Shown here piece after piece: positions 16,745-26,339 of a DNA stretch of 64,000 bases (the first letter of the stretch is position 1; each line of letters starts with the position of its first letter). The stretch is from positions 1,922,001-1,986,000 of the forward strand of contig NZ_CP149787.1 in assembly GCF_037914945.1 (NCBI RefSeq), written 5' to 3'. A model generated the notes under the pieces. That model was not told the DNA's origin. It was given only the letters and a program-made list of their open reading frames with translations, and did no database searches. Made by a program: the position numbers and the translations under genes. The DNA comes from Haloterrigena sp. KLK7 (GTDB lineage: Archaea > Halobacteriota > Halobacteria > Halobacteriales > Natrialbaceae).

Positions 16745-16993
16745 ACGCGACGTACGACATTAACGATAATTAAGTTCATTTCGGTTCGTTCCGGACTGTG
16801 GCGTCGATCGATACGTTCGGAAGCGGCTTCGCTTCGGCTCGGGCGTCGCTCGGCTTCGTCGCTGGGTGAGCGGTCGACGCAGTGTCACACGCTCGAGTGG
16901 ATCAACGAGCGCGACTCGCATCCGTTCGTTCCGGTCGACGGACCGGCGGCTCGCGTCTCGAGCGACCGAAAAAACGAAACCGCAATCGAGGAC

Positions 16994-18406
16994 TCAGTCG
17001 GCCTGAACGGCTTCCGGCTCCTCTTCGCGGTAGTGCTCCTCGATGAGCTCCTCGTCGATCCGGTTGAGCTCCGCCTTCGGGAGCATCGAGAGCAGGTCCC
17101 AGCCGAGCTCGAGGGTCTCGTCGATCGAGCGGTTGGTGTCGTACCCCTGCTGGACGAACTCCTCCTCGAAGCGGTCGGCGAAGTCGAGGTACTTGTTGTC
17201 GCGCTCGGAGAGGGCTTCGCGACCGACGATGTTCACGAGGTCGCGCAGGTCCTCACCCTCCGCGTAGGCGGCGTACATCTGGTCGGAGACGTCGCCGTGG
17301 TCCGCGCGGGTCAGGCCCTCGCCGATCCCGTCGTCCATCAGCCGCGAGAGGCTGGGCAGGACGTTAACCGGCGGCTCGATCCCCTGACTGTTGAGGTCCC
17401 GATCCATCATGATCTGGCCCTCGGTGATGTAGCCGGTCAGGTCCGGAATCGGGTGGGTCTCGTCGTCGCCGGGCATCGTCAGGATCGGAATCTGGGTGAC
17501 CGACCCTTCCTTGCCCTCGATACGACCGGCGCGCTCGTAGAGCTGCGCCAGGTCGGTGTACATGTAGCCGGGGTAGCCACGTCGGCCCGGGACCTCCTCG
17601 CGTGCGGCGCCGATTTCGCGCAGCGCCTCACAGTAGTTGGTCATGTCCGTCAGGATGACCAGCACGTGGTAGTCCTTCTCGAAGGCCAGGTACTCGGCCG
17701 TGGTCAGGGCGAGTCGCGGCGTGACCTGCCGCTCGACTGCGGGGTCGTCCGCGAGGTTCATGAAGACGACCGAGCGCTCGAGCGCGCCCGTGCGCTCGAA
17801 GTCGTCCATGAACTCGTTGGCCTCTTCGGCGGTGATCCCCATCGCACCGAAGACGACGGCGAACTCGGAGCCGTCACCGTCGCCGCCCTCGTCCTCCTCG
17901 GGCACGGTGGCCTGTCGCGCGATCTGGAGCGCGAGTTCGTTGTGGGGCAGCCCCGACGCGGAGAAGATCGGCAGCTTCTGGCCGCGGACCAGCGTGTTCA
18001 TGCCGTCGATGGCTGAGACGCCGGTCTGGATGAACTCCTCGGGATACTCCCGGGAGTAGGGGTTGATCGCTTTGCCGACGATGTCGTGTCGTTCGTCGGG
18101 GACGATCTCCGGGCCGCCGTCGATCGGGTTCCCGGAGCCGTCGAGCACCCGCCCGAGCAGATCCTCGGTGACGGGCATCTTCATCGTCTCGCCCAAGAAG
18201 CGAACGGAGGCGTTGCGGTCGATCCCGCCCGTCCCTTCGAACACCTGGATCGAGACGAGCCCTTCGCTCGATTCCAGCACCTGGCCGCGCAGCGTCCGCC
18301 CGTCCTCGGTCTCGATCTCGACGATCTCGTCGTAACCGACCGGTTCGTCGACCTCGGCGAACACCAGCGGACCGCTGATTTCCGTGATTGTCTGGTACTC
18401 TTTCAT
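16994..18406 (-). CDS. atpB: A-type ATP synthase subunit B
   Basis: Regulatory nucleotide-binding subunit of the A1 hexamer, 470 residues. It begins [20 protein letters not shown], as haloarchaeal B subunits do, and has [29 protein letters not shown] in place of a canonical Walker A, the known feature of non-catalytic B subunits. [17 protein letters not shown] and [15 protein letters not shown] are also conserved. The start ATG lies 2 bases after the subunit A stop codon. It is the last gene of the main operon; 249 bases separate it from the acyl-CoA ligase gene. Confidence 0.96.
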   Translation of the reverse strand: MKEYQTITEISGPLVFAEVDEPVGYDEIVEIETEDGRTLRGQVLESSEGLVSIQVFEGTGGIDRNASVRFLGETMKMPVTEDLLGRVLDGSGNPIDGGPEIVPDERHDIVGKAINPYSREYPEEFIQTGVSAIDGMNTLVRGQKLPIFSASGLPHNELALQIARQATVPEEDEGGDGDGSEFAVVFGAMGITAEEANEFMDDFERTGALERSVVFMNLADDPAVERQVTPRLALTTAEYLAFEKDYHVLVILTDMTNYCEALREIGAAREEVPGRRGYPGYMYTDLAQLYERAGRIEGKEGSVTQIPILTMPGDDETHPIPDLTGYITEGQIMMDRDLNSQGIEPPVNVLPSLSRLMDDGIGEGLTRADHGDVSDQMYAAYAEGEDLRDLVNIVGREALSERDNKYLDFADRFEEEFVQQGYDTNRSIDETLELGWDLLSMLPKAELNRIDEELIEEHYREEEPEAVQAD

Positions 18407-18408
18407 TG

Positions 18409-20172
18409 TTAGTACAGTGCTCGCAGTTGTTCCTGGAGGTCGTTCTCGATTTCCTCGATGAACGACTCCCACTCCTCGGCGGTGCCCATCCGGTTGAGCC
18501 GCGGGGTGGCGTCGACGTCCGTGATCTCCTCGACCGGAACGCCGGCCTCCAGCGCCTCGAAGGCCTCGTCGTTGAACGTCTTGATGGCCTCGAGCATCCG
18601 GTAGGTCTTCTCGGGTTCGCAGTAGGTGTCGACGTCGTGGAGCGCGTTCTGCTGGAGCCACGCCTCACGCAGGAAGCGCGCGACCTCGAGGGTCAGCTGC
18701 TGGTCCTCCGGCAGCGCGTCCTTGCCGACGAGCTGAACGATCTCCTGGAGTTCGTCCTCTTCGTCGAGCACGTCGACCGCCCACTGGCGGATGTCCGACC
18801 AGTCGCTCGCGACGTTGCTCTCCCACCACGGGTCCAGCTGGTCCTTGTACAGCGAGTAGGACTCGTTCCAGTTAATCGAGGGGAAGTGTCGACGCTCCGC
18901 GAGGTCGGCGTCCAGCGCCCAGAACGTCTTGACGATACGCAGCGTGTTCTGGGTAACCGGCTCGGAGAAGTCGCCGCCGGGCGGCGAAACCGCGCCGACG
19001 ACCGAGATCGATCCCTCGTCACCGTTCATCAGCTGGAACTTGCCGGCGCGCTCGTAGAACTCCGAGAGCGACGCGGCGAGGTACGCGGGGTACCCCTCCT
19101 CGCCGGGCATCTCCTCGAGTCGGCTCGAAATCTCGCGCATGGCCTCTGCCCACCGGGAGGTGGAGTCGGCCATCAGCGCGACGTCGTAGCCCATGTCGCG
19201 GTAGTACTCCGCGATCGTGATGCCCGTGTAGATACACGACTCGCGGGCCGCGACGGGCATGTTCGACGTGTTGGCGATGAGGCAGGTTCGGGCCATCAGC
19301 GGGTTCCCGGTCTGCGGGTCGGGCAGTTCCGGGAAGTCCTCGATGACCTCGGTCATCTCGTTGCCGCGTTCGCCACAGCCGATGTAGACGACGATGTCCG
19401 CGTCGGACCACTTGGCGAGTTGCTGCTGGGTGACGGTCTTCCCGGAGCCGAAGGGTCCGGGAATCGCCGCCGTCCCGCCCTTCGCGAGCGGGAACAGGCC
19501 GTCCTGCACGCGCTGGCCCGTCACCAGCGGTTCGGTCGGCGTCTCCTTGTCACCGGCGGGCCGGGCTTCGCGGACCGGCCACTCCTGGTGCATCTGGATC
19601 TCCTCGCCGTTGTCGAGTTCGACGACGGTCTCCTCGACCGTGAACTCGCCGTCACCGACGGTGGTGACCTCGCCGCCCTCGTAGTCCGGCGGCACCATGA
19701 CCTTGTGGTCGATGGTGACGGTCTCCTCGACGACGCCGACGACGTCGCCGGGTTCGACCTCGTCACCGGGCTCGACCTCGGGAGTGAACTCCCACTGCTT
19801 CTCGAGGTCGATCCCCGGGGCGTCGACCCCGCGGTCGAGGAACGCCGTCCCCATCTTCCCCTCGAGGACGTCGAGCGGGCGCTGGACGCCGTCGTAGATG
19901 GAGTCCAGCATGCCGGGTCCGAGGTCGACGCTCAGGGGCTCGCCCGTGTTCTGGACGGGTTCGCCCGGGCCGACGCCGGAGGTTTCCTCGTAGACCTGAA
20001 TCGTGGTCAGGTTCCCTTCGATCTCGATGACCTCGCCCATCAGTCCTTCGTCGCCGACGTAGACGACGTCGTTCATCCGGGCGTCGAGGTCCGTGGCGGT
20101 CACGACCGGACCGCTCACGCTTTCGATTACACCGTCTTCGTCGACGGATTCGATGTCTTCTGCCTGGCTCAT
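18409..20172 (-). CDS. atpA: A-type ATP synthase catalytic subunit A
   Basis: Catalytic subunit; 587 residues, normal for archaea. Walker A is GPFGSGKT at residues 239-246, in the form GxxGxGKT/S of catalytic subunits. The GCGERGNEM and [32 protein letters not shown] stretches follow, and the A-specific non-homologous insertion lies around 110-200. No intein is present, unlike in some archaeal and fungal A subunits. The gene starts 3 bases after subunit F. Confidence 0.97.
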   Translation of the reverse strand: MSQAEDIESVDEDGVIESVSGPVVTATDLDARMNDVVYVGDEGLMGEVIEIEGNLTTIQVYEETSGVGPGEPVQNTGEPLSVDLGPGMLDSIYDGVQRPLDVLEGKMGTAFLDRGVDAPGIDLEKQWEFTPEVEPGDEVEPGDVVGVVEETVTIDHKVMVPPDYEGGEVTTVGDGEFTVEETVVELDNGEEIQMHQEWPVREARPAGDKETPTEPLVTGQRVQDGLFPLAKGGTAAIPGPFGSGKTVTQQQLAKWSDADIVVYIGCGERGNEMTEVIEDFPELPDPQTGNPLMARTCLIANTSNMPVAARESCIYTGITIAEYYRDMGYDVALMADSTSRWAEAMREISSRLEEMPGEEGYPAYLAASLSEFYERAGKFQLMNGDEGSISVVGAVSPPGGDFSEPVTQNTLRIVKTFWALDADLAERRHFPSINWNESYSLYKDQLDPWWESNVASDWSDIRQWAVDVLDEEDELQEIVQLVGKDALPEDQQLTLEVARFLREAWLQQNALHDVDTYCEPEKTYRMLEAIKTFNDEAFEALEAGVPVEEITDVDATPRLNRMGTAEEWESFIEEIENDLQEQLRALY

Positions 20173-20175
20173 AGT

Positions 20176-20508
20176 TTACTGTTGTTCGTCCTCGTCCATC
20201 AGGTCGATCCCGATCGCGCGTTTGATCTGCTCGCGCAGTCCGCCGCCACCGGTTCCGCTCCCGATCGTGACGACGACCGGCTCGACGCTCGTCTCGACTT
20301 CCTGGCGCACGTTGCGCGACAGGTACTCGAGGTCGTCGTCGTGCATGACGACGATTCCGACGCCGTCGTCCTCGAGAACCGCCGTCGCCGCGTCGTCCAG
20401 TCGGTCGTCTTTCTCGTCGTCCGGGACGTTCTCGAACCGCCGGACTCCCGCGAGGCGAAAGCCGGTGGTGAACTCCGGACTGCCGACGACTGCGATTTCC
20501 TGACTCAT
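20176..20508 (-). CDS. atpF: A-type ATP synthase subunit F
   Basis: Central-stalk subunit F, 110 residues with the Rossmann-like pattern EIAVVGSPEFTTGFRLAGVRRFENVPDD at the N terminus and a mobile C-terminal helix that includes LREQIKRAIGIDLM. It contacts subunit D and modulates ATP hydrolysis in characterised A-type enzymes. Its ATG overlaps the subunit C stop codon in ATGA, indicating translational coupling. Confidence 0.93.
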   Translation of the reverse strand: MSQEIAVVGSPEFTTGFRLAGVRRFENVPDDEKDDRLDDAATAVLEDDGVGIVVMHDDDLEYLSRNVRQEVETSVEPVVVTIGSGTGGGGLREQIKRAIGIDLMDEDEQQ

Positions 20509-21557
20509 AGGATCACCAGCTCCTCTTCGATCTCGGTTTCGTCGAGGCCGACCTCGCGACCGCGCGCGATCGCGCGGATGTTCTCGACCTCGCGCTCCTT
20601 CGCGAGGATGTACGAGAGCACGGCCGAAACGGACACCGGGTGGATACTCGAGAGGGTGTCCGCGTACTCGAGCAACGCAGCGTCTAGTGCGTGCTCGAAC
20701 TGGATAAGGCTGTCAGCCTCCCGCAGGCGAGAGAGCGCCTCCGAGAGCCGGTCGCCGTAGCGGCGGTTGTCGGCGATGTGGTCGACGAGCCCGTCGTAAT
20801 CGCCGACGAGCCGGTTCAGATCCGAGCGGTCGAACAGCACGCCGCCCTCGATGTAGTAGGTCGCGGGGTCGAGGTCGGCGCCGCTGCGTGCGAGTCGCAA
20901 CGCGTTGCGAGCGTTCCGGAAGTCGATCTCGGCCTCGAGGAACTCGACGTACTTCGCTTCCGGTCCTTCGCTCGGTTCTCCGAGATCTGCGAGCAGGTTC
21001 TCGTAGAACGCCCTGTCCAGGGCGTTCTCGAGGGGAACGAGCGCGCCGCTCTCCTCGAACTCATCGTAGGCCACCGAGAGGGGCTCGTCGTAGATCGTCC
21101 CCGACAGCACCTTGATGGCGTCCTCGATCGTGTCGACCTCGAGGAGCCGTTCGATCGTTCGATCCTCGAGTTCGCCGGCGCGGATGAGGTCCGTCCGGAT
21201 CTCCTCGGGATCGGTATCGGTGTAGATCCCGCGGATGATCGTCTTGAGGTTCCAGACGTCGAACTTCCGGAGGTATCGAGCGATCAGGTCGTAGAGTCGC
21301 CCCTCCGACCAGTCGAGCAGGTCGTCGAAGTGTTTGGCGAGATTGCGGTTCAGGGCGAACTCGATCAGATCGACGCCCGAGAACCGCGTTCCGAGCTCGT
21401 TGATCTCGCGTTCGTATTCGGTCTCCTCCATGAACCGCGCGATCTCGCTCGGCCCCATCCGGATCAGCTTGCGGTAGTCTTCGTCCGCGAACAGCGACGC
21501 TCGCCGCGATCGCACGCGAGCGTTCACGTATTCCGGATTCGAGGCACCTGCGCTCAT
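20505..21557 (-). CDS. atpC: A-type ATP synthase subunit C
   Basis: Funnel-shaped subunit that joins the central stalk to the proteolipid ring. 350 residues, all helical, with the family N terminus NPEYVNARVRSRRASLF and repeated (R/Y)LRKFDVWNLKTIIRGIY-like segments typical of subunit C/AC39. The ATG at 21557 overlaps the subunit E stop codon by 4 bases (ATGA), which supports this start over an upstream in-frame codon. Ends overlapping the start of subunit F. Confidence 0.92.
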   Translation of the reverse strand: MSAGASNPEYVNARVRSRRASLFADEDYRKLIRMGPSEIARFMEETEYEREINELGTRFSGVDLIEFALNRNLAKHFDDLLDWSEGRLYDLIARYLRKFDVWNLKTIIRGIYTDTDPEEIRTDLIRAGELEDRTIERLLEVDTIEDAIKVLSGTIYDEPLSVAYDEFEESGALVPLENALDRAFYENLLADLGEPSEGPEAKYVEFLEAEIDFRNARNALRLARSGADLDPATYYIEGGVLFDRSDLNRLVGDYDGLVDHIADNRRYGDRLSEALSRLREADSLIQFEHALDAALLEYADTLSSIHPVSVSAVLSYILAKEREVENIRAIARGREVGLDETEIEEELVIL

Positions 21558-22135
21558 TGTTCGAAGAGTCGGTTGCTGATATCCCGGAGGTTGTCTTCCC
21601 ACACGTCCTCGAGCACCGAGTCGAACGTGTTGTTGACCCGGACTCGCGACTGGTCGCTCTCGACGACGACGCCGCCGAGACACTCGTACTCGCCGGCGTA
21701 CTCGTAGCCGTCGTAGTCGTCGACGATCGACTCGAGGAGCGCTCGGTCGTCGGCACGACCGTAGACGTTGACGTCGTCGCCCTCGTCGAACTCGTCGCTG
21801 GCGGCCTCGAGCAGGTCGCGGGTGAGCTCCTCGCGCTCCTCGCCCTCGAGGCCGGCGAGTTCGTCCTCGACCTGCTCGCGGACGTCGCCGAGCACGTCGC
21901 GTCGGGCCTCCAGGCGCTTCTGTTTCGCCTCCAGCTTCGCACTGGAGAGGCGCTGTTCGCGAAGCTGCTCGATCTCGCGCTCGACCTCCGCTTCGGCCTC
22001 CGTACGGAGCTCCTCCGCGTCCTCCTCGGCGGCCGATTCGATCTCCTCGGCGCGCGCTTCGCCCTCGGCGCGGATGTCCTCCGCACGCGCGTGGGCCTCT
22101 TCTCGAATGTCTTCTACGACTGTGTCCAAACTCAT
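21554..22135 (-). CDS. atpE: A-type ATP synthase subunit E
   Basis: Peripheral stalk subunit, 193 residues. The first 90 or so form a highly charged coiled coil rich in Glu, Ala and Arg; the C-terminal globular part contains ECLGGVVVESDQSRVRVNNTFDSVLED, the hallmark of E subunits. It pairs with subunit H to form the stator. The start codon lies 23 bases beyond the subunit K stop, within one operon. Confidence 0.94.
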   Translation of the reverse strand: MSLDTVVEDIREEAHARAEDIRAEGEARAEEIESAAEEDAEELRTEAEAEVEREIEQLREQRLSSAKLEAKQKRLEARRDVLGDVREQVEDELAGLEGEEREELTRDLLEAASDEFDEGDDVNVYGRADDRALLESIVDDYDGYEYAGEYECLGGVVVESDQSRVRVNNTFDSVLEDVWEDNLRDISNRLFEQ

Positions 22136-22158
22136 TGTGAAAGAAGGGGTGAATGCGG

Positions 22159-22428
22159 TTACGCGCCGACGATGAAGACGACGACCAGCGCCAGGATCAC
22201 GAGCGTCTCGGGAAGGACGGTCATGATCAGGCCCGGAACGAACAGGTCGTCGTCCTCGGCGAGCGCTCCGACGGCGGCAGCGCCGATACCGCGCTCCGCG
22301 TAGCCCGATGCGAGCGCGGCGAGTCCGACGGCGAGCGCGGCCGCACCCGCGTCGGTCAGGAACGGACTTTCTTCGACGGTACCATTCTGCAGGACGATGT
22401 TTGCGGCGTCTGCGGCGTTTTCGATCAT
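22159..22428 (-). CDS. atpK: A-type ATP synthase subunit K (proteolipid c)
   Basis: Rotor-ring subunit that carries the translocated ion. An 89-residue, two-helix protein: helix 1 is Gly/Ala rich (AAALAVGLAALASGYAERGIGAA), then a polar loop, and helix 2 contains the ion-binding Glu in VLPETLVILALVV. The short hydrophilic N-terminal stretch could be a leader; many haloarchaeal K subunits have one. No tandem duplication is present, so one hairpin per subunit is expected. Confidence 0.94.
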   Translation of the reverse strand: MIENAADAANIVLQNGTVEESPFLTDAGAAALAVGLAALASGYAERGIGAAAVGALAEDDDLFVPGLIMTVLPETLVILALVVVFIVGA

Positions 22429-22449
22429 GGTTAGTGTTTTGTAGGTTCG

Positions 22450-24699
22450 TTAGTTTCCGCTGTAGTTTCGATCGTGTCCGAACGGTTCGTAGTTCTCCCC
22501 ACCGCCATCATAAAACTTGTTAAAGAACTCGACGTACTCCAGGCGTACGGCCTGTAAGCCGGCGCTTGTCACGCCAAGCGCTAGCACGACGAGATGGCCG
22601 ACGATGAGGATGACGAGGCCGCCGATGAGTGCTGCGGTCCCGGAGTGCATGAGACCGTTGAAGATCACTTCGGCGCCCTCGCCGTAGTGTTCGCTGACGT
22701 AACTCGGTTCGTGGGTCCGCAGGAAGTGGAACGCGCCGTCCGGATCCCGGTACGCGCCGAAGAACAGCAGGTTGACCACGAACGCCATTCCGGCCTTCGC
22801 GAGCAACACTGCGCCCATTCGGGTGTACGAGAAGACGTTGACGACGACGTCGAGGAACTCGACTGCCTCGACCGGTTCGCTGACGATCAGCAGAGCGAAG
22901 CCGATCAGGAAGACGAGGAGCGGTGCCGTAAGCGGGAACTCGGCGAATCCCAGCGGGATCGTTACGAGTTCCCACGCCGGGAATCCGGTGAAGCCGATCG
23001 GGAACGGCCCGTCGCTGGCGAACGTCGTGAACAGGAAGTCCGGCTTCATGCCTTCGGCTTGCGCCGAGAAGATCCAGATCCAGACGCCGTTGAGCATCAG
23101 GATCCACGAACCGCTGTGGAAGACGGCGTCTTTGAAGCCGTGGCTCAGGTTCTCGTAGAAGTCCAGGATGTACCCGATGTTCAGGTGGACGAGCCCGGCC
23201 AGCACGCTGACGACCATCCAGCCGAGCGCGAAGTCAGCGGCCGCCGGCTCGAGCCCCTTGTTGAGCGGCAGGAGTTCCGAGTGGAACACGTCGTGCCAGA
23301 GGACTTCGCCGAGGATGTGCAGTCCGAATATCTCGCCGTAGATGACGCCGAAGAGGACCGTGAACGCGCCGGCCCAGATGGCAACGCCACCGAGGCTGGT
23401 GATCCCCTGGCTGTCGAACTGCGTGGCCATGTAGGCCCCGATGGCCATGTACATGATCCCGTACCCGACGTCGCCGATCATGAAGCCGAAGAAGGCCGGG
23501 AACGTCAGGAACAGGAAGATCGTCGGATCCAGTTCGCTGTACTTCGGTCGGTTGACCGCCTGTACCAGCACCTCGAACGGTTTGGCCAGCGAGGGGTTGT
23601 TCTGAATGACCGGCGGTTCGTCGCCCATCGTGACCGCCGAGCCGCCGTCGGTCACCGCCTTCTGCGGTTCCTCGTCGGCATCGGCGGCGGTCTCGTCGTC
23701 CTCGTCGGCCGCGGACGGCGCTCCCTTCTGGACCTCTTCCGTGTGGGAGTGTGCGCCGTGGCGGTCGTAGTCCGCTCGCTCTAACTCTTCGACCTCGACG
23801 CTATCGCCGACGGCGTCGGAGAGCGACGCGACGAGTCGGTCGTACTCCGCGGTCGGGATCCAGCCCTCGGCGATGAACGCGCGGTCCGTCGTCGCGAACT
23901 GCAGCGGCGCTTCCGCCTGCTGGACCTCGATCGTCAGCTTCTCTTCGACCCGCAGGAGGAAGCTTCCCTCCTCGGCTCGGATCTCCTCGAGGTCCGCTTC
24001 GATCTCCTCGCGTTCGTACTCGAGTTCCTCCTTGCGTTCCTCGAGGTCGGCGACGTACGCGCTCGGACTCTGGTCGGTCTCGGGCACCTCGTGGCGGGTG
24101 AACTCGACGCCGACGAGCGCGTCGTCGATCGGGTTCTCGTCTGCGTCCTCGGTGGGTGCGGCCACGACGGCCACCACGTCGCCACCGGTGAACGTCTCGA
24201 AAGCCCGGATGTCGTCGGACGCGGCGACGGCCGCCTCGATATCGTCGACCGGCCCCTCGCCGACGACGACGTCGACCGTCTCGTACCCCGCCAGGAGATC
24301 GAGGTCGATCCCCAGTTCCGCGAAGGGGGCGATGCGGTCGATCCGCTCCTCGATCTGCCGGAGTTCGTCGGTGACCTCGCTTCGACGGTCGTCGAGGTCG
24401 TTGATGCGCGTCCGAATCTCCTCGAGCCGGTCCTCCCAGTCGTCGCCGAGCCGTCCCGCTTCGGGCTCGACGTCGGACTCGGACAGCTCGAGGGCGCTCT
24501 CGAGCGCTCGGACGGTCACCAGTTTCTCGGAGGCGTTCTCGGCGCCCTCGATCGGGTCGCCGTTGTCGAACCCCTCCCACGAGCCGTCGTAGTCCGAGAG
24601 GTGGACCAGGCTGAGCTCGTGAACCGTCTCGATGACCGCGGGCATGACGCCCTTGGAACCGGTCACCGAGACCTTGCTCATCCGTTCAGGTCTGAGCAT
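22450..24699 (-). CDS. atpI: A-type ATP synthase subunit I (a)
   Basis: Membrane stator subunit that forms the ion half-channels. 749 residues: N-terminal cytoplasmic half with two long coiled-coil segments (about 85-130 and 215-260) and an acidic insertion around residues 330-375 (ADEDDETAADADEEPQ), then a C-terminal membrane domain with seven or eight helices, including FFGFMIGDVGYGIMYM and MGAVLLAKAGMAFVVNLLF. The haloarchaeal start MLRPERMSKVSV is followed; Met7 is an alternative. The gene overlaps subunit H by 14 bases. Confidence 0.95.
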   Translation of the reverse strand: MLRPERMSKVSVTGSKGVMPAVIETVHELSLVHLSDYDGSWEGFDNGDPIEGAENASEKLVTVRALESALELSESDVEPEAGRLGDDWEDRLEEIRTRINDLDDRRSEVTDELRQIEERIDRIAPFAELGIDLDLLAGYETVDVVVGEGPVDDIEAAVAASDDIRAFETFTGGDVVAVVAAPTEDADENPIDDALVGVEFTRHEVPETDQSPSAYVADLEERKEELEYEREEIEADLEEIRAEEGSFLLRVEEKLTIEVQQAEAPLQFATTDRAFIAEGWIPTAEYDRLVASLSDAVGDSVEVEELERADYDRHGAHSHTEEVQKGAPSAADEDDETAADADEEPQKAVTDGGSAVTMGDEPPVIQNNPSLAKPFEVLVQAVNRPKYSELDPTIFLFLTFPAFFGFMIGDVGYGIMYMAIGAYMATQFDSQGITSLGGVAIWAGAFTVLFGVIYGEIFGLHILGEVLWHDVFHSELLPLNKGLEPAAADFALGWMVVSVLAGLVHLNIGYILDFYENLSHGFKDAVFHSGSWILMLNGVWIWIFSAQAEGMKPDFLFTTFASDGPFPIGFTGFPAWELVTIPLGFAEFPLTAPLLVFLIGFALLIVSEPVEAVEFLDVVVNVFSYTRMGAVLLAKAGMAFVVNLLFFGAYRDPDGAFHFLRTHEPSYVSEHYGEGAEVIFNGLMHSGTAALIGGLVILIVGHLVVLALGVTSAGLQAVRLEYVEFFNKFYDGGGENYEPFGHDRNYSGN

Positions 24700-25018
24700 G
24701 AATGTCCTCCTGGAACAGTTCGACGACGTGATCGGTCACTTCGTCGACCCGCTCTTGGGCGTGCTCGGCGAGCGCCTCTCGCTCCTGCTCGCCCTCCTCG
24801 AGGACTCGTTCACACTCGGCGTCGATCTCCTCGCGTGCCTCCTCGAGGCGACGCTCTTTGAGCTCTTGCGCCTCCCGTTCCGCTTCCGAGCGAATTTCCT
24901 CGGCTCGTTTCCGGGCCTCGGCGATTCGCTCGTCGCGGTCGTTCTCTGCCAATGCGACGATCTCGTCGGCCTCTTCCTCCGCCGACTGTATTCGTTCGAG
25001 AACCTCTGGCCTCGGCAT
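24686..25018 (-). CDS. atpH: A-type ATP synthase subunit H
   Basis: Peripheral stalk partner of subunit E. The 110-residue protein is almost a continuous charged coiled coil (RPEVLERIQSAEEEADEIVALAENDRDERI onward), rich in Glu, Ala and Arg, as in AhaH. It is the first gene of the operon H-I-K-E-C-F-A-B, and its last 14 bases overlap subunit I. Assignment rests on position and coiled-coil form rather than on a catalytic motif. Confidence 0.88.
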   Translation of the reverse strand: MPRPEVLERIQSAEEEADEIVALAENDRDERIAEARKRAEEIRSEAEREAQELKERRLEEAREEIDAECERVLEEGEQEREALAEHAQERVDEVTDHVVELFQEDIHAQT

Positions 25019-25049
25019 ACTCTAAGCGCTTGGAAGTTTGCGAGAGCGC

Positions 25050-25060
25050 GTATATGGTAG
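25050..25060 (-). promoter_or_regulatory. Probable promoter of the ATP synthase operon
   Basis: On the minus strand the sequence accatatacgc is centred about 36 bases before the atpH start codon, leaving room for a very short leader. It is the best TATA candidate between atpH and the divergent methyltransferase gene. Confidence 0.5.
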
Positions 25061-25175
25061 TTGCGAAAGAGAGCCAGCCGTTGTTCGGGTTCGATCGGCC
25101 GAAGCTATCGATTACTCGACCGCGACGACCGGCCGAACAGTAGACATATCCCGGTCGGTGCGAAAGCAGCCGTTA

Positions 25176-25799
25176 ATGGGAATCCTCGAGAACAAGACCC
25201 GGGCTCGACTGTTCTACAAGTACCTCTCGAAGGTCTACGACCAGGTCAATCCCTTCATCTGGAACGAGGAGATGCGCACCGCGGCGCTCGATCTGCTGGA
25301 CCTCGAGTCCGAGACGACGGTGTTGGACGTCGGCTGTGGCACCGGCTTCGCGACCGAGGGGCTGCTCGAGCGCGTCGACGAGGTGTACGCGCTCGACCAG
25401 AGCGACCACCAGCTCGAGCAGGCCTACGAGAAGTTCGGGAAACGCGCCCCGCCGGTCCACTTCCACCGCGGCGACGCCGAACGCCTCCCCTTCGCGACCG
25501 ACACGTTCGACGTCGTCTGGTCGTCGGGCTCGATCGAGTACTGGCCGAACCCGATCCTCGCGCTGCGGGAATTCCGCCGCGTGCTGAAACCCGGCGGCCA
25601 GGTGCTCGTCGTCGGGCCGAACTATCCCGACACCGTCCTCGCACAGAAACTGGCCGACTCGATCATGCTCTTTTACGACGAGTACGAAGCCGACCGGATG
25701 TTCAAACGGGCCGGCTTCGAGGACGTCAAACACGCCTTCCTGGGGCCGTCGTACAACCCCGAGGTCGCGATCACGACGATCGGTCGCGCGCCCGAGTGA
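25176..25799 (+). CDS. Class I SAM-dependent methyltransferase (UbiE/MPBQ methyltransferase-like)
   Basis: A 207-residue methyltransferase. Motif I is VLDVGCGTGFATEGLL (Asp51 to Gly56), the acidic end of strand 2 is ALDQSDHQL, and the post-motif region VVWSSGSIEYWPNPILALREFRRVLKPGG is typical of UbiE-type enzymes. The N-terminal YKYLSKVYDQVNPFIWNEEMR resembles prenylquinone methyltransferases, so a menaquinone ring or a related lipid is a reasonable substrate guess. The ATG at 25176 has acatatcc about 30 bases upstream, as for a leaderless gene. It diverges from the ATP synthase operon. Confidence 0.85.
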   Translation: MGILENKTRARLFYKYLSKVYDQVNPFIWNEEMRTAALDLLDLESETTVLDVGCGTGFATEGLLERVDEVYALDQSDHQLEQAYEKFGKRAPPVHFHRGDAERLPFATDTFDVVWSSGSIEYWPNPILALREFRRVLKPGGQVLVVGPNYPDTVLAQKLADSIMLFYDEYEADRMFKRAGFEDVKHAFLGPSYNPEVAITTIGRAPE

Positions 25800-25844
25800 G
25801 ATCTCTCGTCGGGCGGATCGACCGAGTCTGATATCTCTGCGCTT

Positions 25845-26339
25845 TCAGTCCGCCGTCGCCTCGAGTCGCGTCACAGTCGTCCCGTCGACGACGACGGTGA
25901 CCGACACCGTATCGCCCGATCGAATCGCCGGGTCGTTCGTTCCGGCAACGCGAAGCGTCGCCGTCTCGCCGACCCGCCACTCCGAATCGGTTTCGGGGTT
26001 GAACGGCCCGCTGGGCGCACCCCGGTATCCGTCGGCGCCGACGAACGGCACCGGCGGCTGGTGCTCGAGTCGATCGCCGTTCACTGCGATCTTCAGGTCG
26101 AGTTCCGTGACGGTGATCGACTCGCCGCCGACGTGCTCGAAGGTCAGTTCCGACCGATCGGCGTCGGCCTCGAGGTCGAACGCGGCGTTGGGGCCGGACT
26201 CGAGCACGGCGGTCCCGGCGAACCCCATCCCGACGGCGACGGTGGCCGCCAGCGCGACCGTGATCGCGAGGAGCGCGAGGACGCCGACGACGGGTGCAAC
26301 GGCGCGGGTGGGTGACTCGAGCGAGGATTCGGCGGGCAC
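25845..26339 (-). CDS. Archaeal pilin-like secreted protein
   Basis: A 164-residue protein with a short leader then the type IV pilin-like N terminus TRAVAPVVGVLALLAITVALAATVAVGM; haloarchaeal pilins commonly show RAV(S/A)PVIGV here and are cut by the prepilin peptidase just before the hydrophobic helix. The rest is a small beta-rich domain with SITVTELDLKIAVNG, as in adaptor pilins of the DUF1628 type. A GTG at 26339 is chosen: a TATA-like tagataaagg (26363-26371, read as ctttatcta on the minus strand) lies 28 bases upstream. An earlier GTG at 26375 would include the TATA element. Confidence 0.75.
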   Translation of the reverse strand: MPAESSLESPTRAVAPVVGVLALLAITVALAATVAVGMGFAGTAVLESGPNAAFDLEADADRSELTFEHVGGESITVTELDLKIAVNGDRLEHQPPVPFVGADGYRGAPSGPFNPETDSEWRVGETATLRVAGTNDPAIRSGDTVSVTVVVDGTTVTRLEATAD

